NCBI GenBank assembly: GCA_012295275.1
Contig: CM022670.1
Span: 17,930,198 to 17,994,197, forward strand
Direction of reading: 5' to 3'
DNA length: 64,000 nucleotides
Origin: Chrysomallon squamiferum
Taxonomy: Eukaryota; Mollusca; Gastropoda; Neomphalida; Peltospiridae
A program made the position numbers and the translations under genes. Numbering within the stretch: the first letter of the stretch is position 1; each line of letters opens with the position of its first letter. The notes beneath the pieces were generated by a model. It saw nothing but the letters and a program-made list of their open reading frames with translations, was not told the DNA's origin and did no database searches. Positions 54,383 to 64,000 of the stretch are shown here, in pieces.

Positions 54383-57300
54383 ATGTGTGTGTGTGTGTGT
54401 GCACACAGACACACATACATACAGACATTTACATCTAAAGTATTTGTAATTGTGTGTCTGTATTTTTGTGGACAGGTGTTTGAAAGTATGTATGTTTGTG
54501 AATGTTTATGGTATACACATGTGGTATATATATATAAAAACGGTATATTGTATTGTAATATGTAGACATGTTGACAAGTAAGATGGACATGAATCAACCT
54601 AAGTGCCTGTTAATGTGTGTTGCGTCTCATGTATCTCATTAAACCCACTCATCTATGCAATTTAATCATCTTTATCTGAAACCAGGATAGGTAATCAAAC
54701 AACAATTAATTACATTTTTAAAAATGAATTATAAAGTGAAGTAAAATTGAAATAATAAAACTCTATAAAATAATAAAAATAAATGAAAATGTAAAACTTC
54801 TGTATTGGGATCCATATCACTTATTTTAAAACATTTGAAACATTATTTTATATTTTTAAATCATTGTTTAATATACTGATTCACATTTCATTTGCTCCTT
54901 GAGGTGAAAGTTTATTAAATAATTAAATTTTGGTTTAATGATTTAATTGTTTTTTTAAATATTTTAAAATTGTTCATTGGAAAAAACATAAGTTAAGTTT
55001 TAAAAATAATTAAATAAAAATAATAGAAATAAAAATAATGAAAAAAATAACAAAAATTAAATTAACAGTTATAAAAATTTTAAATTAATAATTATAAAAT
55101 GTATTGTAAAATAATACTGTAATACTTCCTAAAATAACAGTTAATAAATAAAATAAATAAATAAATAAATTAAAGAATTAAAGAAAAAACAACAAAAAAC
55201 AAATGTAAAAATAACTGTTAATTTTTTATTTAAACTTTAACAAAATTATTTTCTATAACTTTCTTAAAATATTTTTACTTTTTTTTTTATTCTAGAATAA
55301 TAAATATGTACTTATTTTCTCTGCCTGGATGAAAATATTAACAAATGTGCCATTATAATACTTAATACAATTTTTATTTTTATTTTTTACCTGTCTTGGT
55401 TTCACAACAGAGGAAGCCAAAACATGCTGTTTTCTGTGATTGCGTCCCTTGTTGAGGGAACAGAAACTCATTCCATGGTTGTGACCTGTACATCCCCCCC
55501 CCACTTCACTGCACATCCCCTTCAACACCTAGGTCAAGTATAGTCATTTCCTATATATGTGTATCATGTACAGTTTCAGATTAGTGTACTATGTAGTCAA
55601 CATATTTTTGTAATGATGAATGGCTGGACTAACTTTTCTTTTTTCTTCAGAAGAAATTTCAATTTAAAAATTAAAATCATAGTGTGTAATAGTTAAGATT
55701 AGTAAAAATAATAAAGGCTAAAAAGAAACATCATGCTTAAAGGATTGTAGATAAAAAAAAAAAAATGAAACATGATAAAAGTTTCTAGAAAAAAGGAATC
55801 ATCATGTTTAAAGGTTTCTAGAAAAAATTCCTAATATATGACTGTGTATGCATGAAAGGACAGACATTACTGTTTTTAGAAAAGAAATTTCATACTGTCA
55901 ACAAAACTAATTCATATTGGTGAATAAATGGAAATAATAATTATTGTTAGTAAATAGGAGTCATGTTACTTAAAGTTTTCTAGAAACAAACATAAAATTC
56001 ATGATGGTGAATGGTTTTGTGTGAATGAAAGGAAGTTTAGATGTTTTGTTTTTATAGGAGAGGACATGACCTCATATTAGTTTTATTTTAAAATATGTAT
56101 GTTTTGTCTAAGCACTGTACAGTTTATATGTCTTAGTTTTTCAGCTTTTATTTAAAATAACCTAACTTATACTTACAAAAGCTAAAGATGTTTATGACTT
56201 TTATTTTTATTTCTTTTAATGGGGAGTTTTCCAATGCTGTTTTAAAATGTCAGTATGTGTTCATTAATATTTTACAAAAAGATTTTTTTTTTTTTTTTTT
56301 TTTTTTTTATTTGCCAACATTTTTTGTTGAATTTATCATATCTACTTTTGATATTTAAAAAAAAACAAAAAACAAAAAAATGCTTCTAAAAGCTAATACA
56401 TATATACATAAACTGAAAAAAACTTAAAACTGTTTTGAAAAAAAATATATTTATTTATCTGCTTTAATTCTTTCATTTTAAAATTAAAATTTTCTCCTTT
56501 TTCTATAAAATAAACCTGGATGATAGGATAATAAGTATGATTTTAATTTGGTCAACTTAAAAAATTCACTGAATGAAAAAGTATCTATTGCTGTATATAT
56601 CTACATTATATGTTATTGTGAACTTTCTGTTGTGGTATATTCGTTACTGATGGTTGTAAAACAATTATAATATTGCCTAGTGTTTGCCAAAAGATAAGTA
56701 TTTTAACATAATGATGTTCATATTAAAACAAACAGCTTATTTATTTTAATAGCACATTATTTGGGGTTTAAGAAATATATTTAATTAATGGTTGTGAATA
56801 TATGGATTGATTATAATAAGTAATTGAAAATTAACAGATTTTTGTGGTTGTGATTAACATAATTTGTTTAAAATACTGTTTTCAAAAATATTATTTTTGG
56901 AAATAATGATCTGTTGAATTATCTTAAAACAAGGTGTTGTGCAAAAAATAAATTTTGGCTTAAAAATGATGTGTATAATTTAGCTTACACTCAAAAGTGA
57001 TTGTGATTTTTGTTTTTTTAAAATACGTATTTATAATGTACATTACTTACTGTCCTTTAACTTCACTGTGCTTTTAAAAGACAATTGTAGTTTTTTTACA
57101 AAACAGTCAAAACTGTTCACACAAAAATCAAAACAGAATATTTTACAAAGCATTTTCATTATTGCATATATATTTTTGTATTGTCCATTTCTGTCCTCAT
57201 TTACTGAAGAAGAAAAAAAATCCATTCTGTTGCTGTTGTTACATGCATCTGACTGTAATGAAGGTATTTTCAATTGTGGTATTTTAATAAGCAAATGACA

Positions 57301-57678
57301 ATGCACATTGTTGTAGAGTTTGGACTCAGTTGTAAAAATCATTTGTATTTTGAAAAGACATTTTCAGAGGATGTTTTCATAGAAAGTGTACATATATATT
57401 TGTGAAGATCGCAAAAAAAAGTGTAAGTTGTCCTGGAAAATCATTATTATTGTTATTATTATTTTTTTTTCTTTTGCCTTATTGTTAGTTAAAACTTGAT
57501 ATTATTGCATATAAATTTGATTGATTCTTTTTTTTTTTTTTTTATATATATTTTTGGAACCAAAGATAACTTGGACAGTTTGTTTTGACAAAAAAAAAAA
57601 AAAAAAAATTAGATTATTATAATTACTTATTATTATTACAATTATTATTATTGTTATTGTTATTATTATTATTATTTA

Positions 57679-57729
<51 letters not shown>

Positions 57730-59408
57730 TTATCATCATTCCATTATACGTTTTATTGCTTCATTAGCTATCTTTAACATGTGGCTTGATTATATCTGTA
57801 TATATTTGTGTACATACATTATATATTAGCCATATCAGTGACATTGAAAAGATCATTCTCTGAATCATGTGTATTGTCTCAGCAGCTCTATTTTATAATC
57901 AGTGTGATTATTATTCTTGGTCGAATCAAGTCAAGTACTTGTCTAGCAGTCTGTAACTCTGTCAGTGTCTGTGAGAAAATCAACACATAGTCTTGATTCA
58001 GCACAAATTAAATGCTTCCAAATGATTAAGTGAAACTAATCAGTTGGTGATGATCAAATAAAAACTCAAATTTCTTTTTGTTGTTTGTATTCTTTCAGTG
58101 TTATTTAATTTTATACTTTAAAAAAAAAAAAAAAAAAAATAAAAATTTATATTTAATCTTTGCATATCTGTCTTTTCAAACAGTAATCCTTCACATGACA
58201 TTTTTGTATTATACAACAAAGATTTTTTTAACAGTATCCATCAAATCAGATCCTCATCTTTCAATACAAGAACAATTTTTGGTACAATCCTTCAAATCAA
58301 ATGTTTGCATTTTAGAAGAAAAAATTTTATTCATGATATTCTTCACATTCTTTTTCATTATATAACAAAGATTATTGCATTATTATATAACTTTTTTTAT
58401 TTATTTATTTATATATTTATTTTTGGCAAAATATATTTATATAAAATTTTAAATTATACAACAGATTATTTGCAAAATATTCCATACATTTATCATAATA
58501 TTATAATTAAAAGGCTTTTTCACATTGTCTTTGATATCATTCAGCTTTGTTCTTTTTTATACAACAAAGAATGTAACAAATTAGTACTAGGTTAAAATTT
58601 AAGGAAACTCTTGAAAAAAAAAAAAAAAAAAAAAAAAATTTACAAAATAACAAAAAAATAAATACGAAAAAGGAATTTTTATCAAAGACTCAAATGGAAT
58701 TGTTCTATATTTGTCTTTCTCTTTTTCCTATTCCATCCAGTGGAATTGAGGAGATTAACATAAAACAGTTACTTCTTTATAGACATGAATAGTTCAAAGT
58801 ATGAACCATTTTCTCTAATCTTTATAAAAAAAAAAACCCAGCAGTTTATAAAAAAAAATCTTCTAAGAACAGATTTTTAAAAACATTTTATATTTTTTTT
58901 AAACAACAGTAACAGTAACAACAAGAAGAACATTTAAAGATATAAACACAAAAAAATGAGGGAAAATAATTTATTACCAATTCAGTCACCACAATTTACA
59001 TAGATCAGTCAAATACATACACATATTTACAAACAATTTAAACAAAATGTCATTAATGTTGTTTCACAGTACATATTTATTTTCTACTCACTTTCATACA
59101 CTGTTTTTAATTTCTCATTTACTGTGTTCATGGAGGGAAGTATCATTCTTTTGGAAAATGTAACTTTCAAAATGACAAATGATGGATAGTGGATATATGA
59201 CTTTGTGCATGTTTGTGTACATGTATGTGAGTATGTGTCTGTGCTTGTATGTGCATATATATGTGTCTATGTTTGAGTAGATGTATGTTAGCATATCTGT
59301 CTTTCTGTGTGTATTCTTATATGTTTGTGTATATAGGTGAGTATCACATTAGTAGTTACATTAACTGAATTGTTTTCTAAAAATAAGGATGCTGTGGTGT
59401 TATGAAGC
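52477..59408. other. Convergent intergenic region and both 3' untranslated regions
   Basis: No coding exon seen on either strand. The first part is presumably the GPCR 3' UTR, and the last part (read on the minus strand) the PTPR 3' UTR. Many AATAAA/ATTAAA strings occur by chance in this AT-rich DNA, so polyadenylation sites cannot be fixed. It has TTA arrays at 53355-53472 and 57641-57724, a GT tract at 54340-54401, T runs near 56284 and A runs near 58620. Confidence 0.6.
53355..53472 (+). repeat. (ATT)n array in the probable GPCR 3' UTR
   Basis: Nearly uninterrupted ATT/GTT units, about 0.9 kb past the stop codon. Confidence 0.9.
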
Positions 59409-59573
59409 TCACATATCAAGACATTCATTCATGTACACGTGGTCATCGTCATGGTGATGAATGTCATTCGCTGTGTTACATGTGTAGGATGTCTGAACAG
59501 AATCTTCAAACACATCAGTCACTTTTCTCTTAGCTGCCAGTTTCAGCACATCATAGCAGAATGAATACTGAGC
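59409..59573 (-). CDS. PTPR terminal exon: D2 end and short C-tail
   Basis: Reads AQYSFCYDVLKLAAKRK, the closing D2 helix, then a tail of about 35 residues with an unusual His/Asp cluster (HHHDDDH), ending NECLDM and TGA at 59409-59411. The acceptor lies in a short stretch after a TAA repeat. The cluster comes from CAT/GAT-type triplets, so it may be a small repeat expansion. Confidence 0.92.
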   Translation of the reverse strand, partial: AQYSFCYDVLKLAAKRKVTDVFEDSVQTSYTCNTANDIHHHDDDHVYMNECLDM

Positions 59574-59624
59574 CTGTAGATATGATGACATGGATAATAA
59601 TAATAATAATAGAAATAGTAGTAA

Positions 59625-59671
<47 letters not shown>

Positions 59672-62310
59672 ATAGTGGTGGTAGCAGGGGCAGTAGTAGA
59701 GTAGTAAGAACAACTACAGTTAAGATGATGATAAACAGAATTATTCATATTTTTGAATGCACTGAAAATAATTGCAGAACTGACATGTAGAAAAAAAGAT
59801 ACTAATATTATTGTAATTCCAATACATTCTAAATCTTTAGTTTCATAACTGATTTAGAACTCTAATATTTCACTTAAGAAATATTTAAATATTAAATATA
59901 CTAAATTTTGAAATTTCACTTAAGAAGTATTTAAATACTAAACGTACTAAGGTGGGTATAATCTGTGGTCTAATGGCCCTCATTTCACCAACTATGAAAG
60001 GCAGAGTAACATTGGTGTTGACTTCTAGACGTTCTAACATGGCAGAAATGACACAGTACAACCCACCTCGTTCAGCTCCATTTCTAAAATGTAATCAGTT
60101 ACACGACTTTCATTACTGGATTTCTGTGAGATTTAATTCATATTTAATATTTACTGAAACAATATTTAAAGTAAAATAGAAATTATTGCATATTTACAAC
60201 CTTCTCAGTCTATTTCTTTGTACAAAATAATATTACACAAGAAAATTTTGGTAGTATATATCTCTATGGGTCTATTATTATAAACTCATACTTTATTATT
60301 AGCAAACACTGGCTATCAAACTAAACAACTGGAGAACTTGTCATTCATTATTGTTAACAAACACTGGTAATTAAATAATCAGTTGGAAAGATTTTAATTT
60401 AATTTCGAACTTTATTATCAGCAAAGATTAGTCATAAGAAAAAAACAAAAGAAAAACGATCACTTTGAAGTTTACATATTACCCTATCAAGATTCTAATG
60501 AAAACATGAAAATCACCTGCAGTGTATGAGGATGGGGTGACTACTTTGTTTGATAGGTGACTCTGCTGATCTGATGAAACTTAACATGGCTGCTGGGGTG
60601 TAGGGAAGATCCAGGGAATCACTCCATGAGGTGAAGGTCATGTGACGAATTTCATGTGCAGATTCCTTAAACAATGTGATGAAAAATGACAAGCAGATTG
60701 TTATAATTATTTTTGGTGCCTATGATTTTAGTTTTCAGTCAGATAGAATATTTTTGTACTTTTATTTCAATGTAAGATAAAAAAATAAAAATAAAAAAAA
60801 TAAAAAAAACAGTGAAAAAAATGAAAATAAATACAGAAAATAAAAATATAGAAATGAATAAAATGTTAAAGAATTACAAATAATAATAATAATCATCATC
60901 ATCATTATCGTAACACAAGCAGCAGTGGCAATAATAAGAACAGCAACAGCAACAACAATATTAATAATAATGATGATAGCAGCAACAAAAGCAACAGCAA
61001 CAAAAACAACAATAAAACAACAACAACAACAATAATAATAATAATACAGTAATTAGCAATAATGGTGATAATAATAAAAAAAAAAAATCAAGACTAATAA
61101 TAATAATCATCATCAAAATCATAAGATGGACACAATATAAAATACATAAATAAAAATAAATAGATAAAAATGTTTTGACCATATGAAATATAAGTAAATA
61201 TTTGTTTTGCTACAGTTACCTTGTTAGTTGTGTTAGACAGGTGTAGTATCTTCAGGTCATATTGTGGGTGTATTGAAGAAGACTGAAGAACAACTTTGTA
61301 ACATCCAAATGTTTCTGTTAGCTCACCGTCTGGCCAGTAAATACCTGTATTCTAATGTAAATAAATAAATAAACAAACTAGAATTAATGAATGAATAAAA
61401 AAAAATAAAAGTTAAAGATATATAAATAAATGAATACACAGATAGTTAAATAAGAAGAAACATAATAAACAGAAAGGTAGACAGATATACAGACAAACAG
61501 GCAGATAGACTGATAAAAAATACAGCAAACATAAATAAATTAATGAACAAATAACATAATAAAACTGATTACTCAGTTAATAAATCAAAAATTGTAAATA
61601 ATAATAAAAATAAATAAATACATAAATAAAATAAAATAATGTAAAATAAAATATAATAAAATAAAATAAATAAAATTAAAAAAAAATCTAATCTTTATAA
61701 CTGCAAGCTTTAAGAAGATCACAAAGAACAATTAAAAAAAGACAACATTGTACATCAGTATTTGATTTTATTTTATTAAGAGTATTGCTAAATATTTGAC
61801 TATTAGTAGAAAGTAATTTTTTGAACTGTTATTTACCAAGTCAAAGGTGTTAGGATCATCCAGCATCACAACAGTTGACACATCATACTCATACACAAGA
61901 TTCCAGAAATCCACTACAGTACTGAGCACTGGAGTCTGTGTAAGTATGTATCTGTGTTTTCTTCTGAATCCCTGATACAAAAACATATATATATACATAC
62001 ATACATTATACTTTATCTCTTTAATTAATTAATTAATTAACATATTGTTGTTGCTGTTATTAATGTTGTTGTTATTATTTATTGTTTTTATTATTGCTGT
62101 TCTTGTTTTGATTATTATTGTTATTATTAATATTATTCTTATTATTCTTATAAAAAAACTTATTATTAGTATTGTTGTTGTTATTGTTGTTGTTATGTTT
62201 ATTTTTTATTGTTATTGTTATTGCTTATGCTATTTTTATTGTTATTTTTTATTACTATTGTTATTGTTGTTCCAGTTATTTTGTTGTTGTTTTTATTATT
62301 ATTATTATTA

Positions 62311-62362
<52 letters not shown>

Positions 62363-62792
62363 ATTCATTATTAAGAGTATTAAAATAAAGTGTTGTACTT
62401 ACTGGCAGGAACACTGCATTGATGTAACCATTAGTTCCCGTGGACAGATTGTGCAAATCTGGTCTGTGTGAGGTAGCTGGAAGAATCAAATTTTATAGAT
62501 TTGACTAATTTAAATACTTTTAAAAAATTTGTATGAGCTGTTACTTTGAAAACAATCCATGTAAAATATCTGATACAGACGTATAAGACTTTCAGTTTAC
62601 ATTTTACAGAAAACATTTTAGGATTTAGGAGTGTATTAAATATGATGTTGTTCTTTATTTTATAGTTTAATAAATATTGAGCCTTGTTCCAGAATTTCAA
62701 GTCATCTCTCATCCCAGTGTTGCTAATAAATCATCTGGTACATAATTTAGTGATATTAGTGATGTATGTAACATTTATAATGATGATGATAA

Positions 62793-62829
<37 letters not shown>

Positions 62830-64000
62830 TAATAACGACTATATTAATAATAATGAATATATTAATAAATAATAATAATTAAAATAAATAAATGACAAAA
62901 TTAATTAACCCATGGCTAAGTAAAACAAATGCTGTTGTGGATGATGTAAGTAAACACTCACGTGGTATGATGTTGCTGTCTCTATTTTTCTCTTTATTAT
63001 CCTCTGAAACACCAATATCTATGTCTTCCTTTTTAATCGATGTGGCACATTTTTGAAGATTCTTATAAATAAGAAATACTTATTGATGTAAGTTTAAAAT
63101 TAAATAAATTTATGAAAGTACAATAAAATAATTTAAGAATTATTTTAAAATAGATTTACTTATTTAATAATTTTCACTGAATTGATGTTCAATTGTTTTG
63201 TAAAATTCTGTTTGTTATTTTATTTAATTGATCTTATTTTATATTTAATTCATTCTGTTCTATTCTATTCTATTCTGTTCTATGTTTTTCTTTATTTAAT
63301 TTAATTTTTATATATTTTATTTTATCTTTATTACTCATCGTTATTTAACTTAAACATAATAAAACAAATTCACCTGATACTCTGTTAGTATTTGTTTCTC
63401 CAGGTCCATTTCGTCTTCCACACTTCCACTGGCCAGCAGGACAGACAGAGGAATGGACACGGGTGACGTCATTAGAGCAATATAAACAGCTTCATGTAGA
63501 AAACAATACTGATCCTAAAACATAAATAAAAATATAAATATTAAATTTTTTTTAAAAAATAAAGATATTGGATTAAAAAGTAATAATAGGACGAACATTG
63601 TATAAATAAATAAATAAGTAAATACCTTTTTATAGAAATTACAGTTACTGATATCTTGCAAAAATGAAAATATTGGAAATAAATAACAGTAAATAAAACA
63701 ATATGCAGACTAATAAATAATAATTTAAATAAATAAATAAATAAATAAGTAAAAAATAAAAAATGTAAATAAATTATAGTGAAAAACCATACCAGAAAAT
63801 ACATTTTAAAAACCCCAAAACAAATGAAAATAATGATTATGTAATGATGATGATGTTAATAACTATAACGACATAATGATAATAAATAAATAAAATAAAA
63901 TAAACAAAAATAAAACAAAACAAACAATCAAACAAACAAACAAACAAACAAACAAACAAACAAATTACAAATTCGGCAAGCATCTTACCAAAGTCTGCAC
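59409..64000 (-). CDS. Receptor-type protein tyrosine phosphatase, 3' part (end of D1, all of D2)
   Basis: Phosphotyrosine phosphatase of the tandem-domain receptor class; D1 is normally the active domain and D2 a regulatory one. Exons on the minus strand, from 5' to 3': 63989-64000 (cut by the window edge), 63374-63514, 62962-63061, 62403-62476, 61837-61971, 61220-61351, 60517-60665, 59948-60083, 59409-59573. All joins are GT-AG and in phase, giving 347 residues plus stop. The D1 end (VQTLDQYCFLHEA) is followed by a linker and then D2 with KNRD, YINA, YWP, WSD and HCRNGAER elements. The extracellular part and most of D1 lie off the right edge, so the subtype (mu/kappa/T-like or other) cannot be set. 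It is convergent with the GPCR gene. Confidence 0.92.
59948..60083 (-). CDS. PTPR exon: D2 P-loop remainder
   Basis: Completes the loop as H-C-R-N-G-A-E-R-G-G, keeping C-x5-R but replacing the S-A-G-x-G of active domains. It goes on GGLYCVISAMLERLEVNTNV, then the helix ending RPQIIPTL. The last part is the Q-loop region, where Pro stands in place of Gln (I-P-T versus V-Q-T in D1). Donor TTA|GTACGT, phase 0. Confidence 0.92.
60517..60665 (-). CDS. PTPR exon: D2 WPD-loop equivalent and catalytic Cys
   Basis: Reads HMTFTSWSDSLDLPYTPAAM, later SSHPILIHC. The WPD loop is W-S-D, so the general-acid Asp position is kept but Pro is lost. The P-loop Cys codon is at 60519-60521, and the exon ends within the next codon. 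Phase 0 to 2, donor AG|GTGATT. Confidence 0.92.
61220..61351 (-). CDS. PTPR exon: D2, T-G-I-Y-W-P segment
   Basis: 44 codons reading NTGIYWPDGELTETFGCYKV, then strand-forming sequence to HLSNTTNK. Y-W-P is conserved in PTP domains. Phase 0-0, acceptor ACATTAG, donor AAG|GTAACT. Confidence 0.88.
61837..61971 (-). CDS. PTPR exon: D2 central region
   Basis: 45 codons, phase 0-0: GFRRKHRYILTQTPVLSTVV, then DFWNLVYEYDVSTVVMLDDP. Y-I-L-T-Q-x-P and D-F-W-x-x-V-x-E are diagnostic PTP motifs. Confidence 0.93.
62403..62476 (-). CDS. PTPR exon: D2 strand with Y-I-N-A
   Basis: Reads PTSHRPDLHNLSTGTNGYIN and then AVFLP. N-G-Y-I-N-A is a core PTP-fold motif. It enters in phase 1, completing a Pro codon, and leaves in phase 0 at CCA|GTAAGT. 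Confidence 0.88.
62962..63061 (-). CDS. PTPR exon: start of D2 with KNR motif
   Basis: Reads NLQKCATSIKKEDIDIGVSE, then DNKEKNRDSNIIP. The canonical K-N-R-Y-x-N is K-N-R-D-S-N here, so the aromatic residue that stacks on phosphotyrosine in active domains is absent. Phase 0 to 1, donor GTGAGT. Confidence 0.88.
63374..63514 (-). CDS. PTPR exon: last D1 helix and D1-D2 linker
   Basis: 47 codons, phase 0-0, reading DQYCFLHEAVYIALMTSPVS, later DEMDLEKQILTEYQ. Q-Y-x-F-L-H-E-A is the closing helix of D1; the acidic stretch starts the linker that leads into D2. Acceptor TGTTTTAG, donor CAG|GTGAAT on the minus strand. Confidence 0.9.
63989..64000 (-). CDS. PTPR partial exon: D1 Q-loop (cut by window end)
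   Basis: Only 12 bases remain, reading V-Q-T-L before the donor GTAAGA. With the next exon this gives VQTLDQYCFLHEA, the conserved end of an active D1 domain (Q-T-x-x-Q-Y). Confidence 0.8.

Overview
The window is strongly AT-rich, intron-dense metazoan DNA. It is full of simple repeats (TTA/ATT, CA/GT, GA/TC, long A and T runs). The two protein-coding genes I can assemble, and the style of the introns, suggest a lophotrochozoan, most likely a mollusc. This taxonomic guess is inference. There is no sign of bacterial, viral or organelle DNA.

Layout. (1) 1-26802: about 27 kb with no recognisable coding exon. It holds decayed repeats, a palindromic ACCTGTA/CAGGTA array (12.78-13.58 kb), and a few GC-richer islands (about 60-330, 3100-3400, 14170-14515) that could be regulatory DNA or untranslated first exons. 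(2) 26803-52476, + strand: an adhesion GPCR of the latrophilin (ADGRL/CIRL) family, split into 23 coding exons that I could join by splice signals and phase. The domain order is signal peptide, SUEL/galactose-binding lectin, Thr-rich stalk, HormR, GAIN with an intact GPS, seven membrane segments and a long Ser-rich tail. There is no olfactomedin domain. (3) 52477-59408: convergent intergenic DNA and the two 3' untranslated regions. (4) 59409-64000, - strand: the last nine exons of a tandem-domain receptor-type protein tyrosine phosphatase. They cover the very end of D1 and a complete D2, and the rest of the gene lies beyond the right edge. The two genes face each other tail to tail.

Most interesting points. 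A 54-base, phase-preserving candidate cassette exon lies in the intron splitting the third intracellular loop of the GPCR. The Thr-rich stalk exon 5 is one base out of frame with the rest of the gene, so its inclusion would end the protein after the lectin domain (or the base is a sequence error). The phosphatase D2 keeps C-x5-R but has lost other substrate-binding residues. A roughly 96% identical inverted repeat flanks the start-codon exon. A small hAT-type MITE still has a near-perfect 8-base target duplication. Both proteins are cell-surface signalling molecules, but nothing here shows that they act together.
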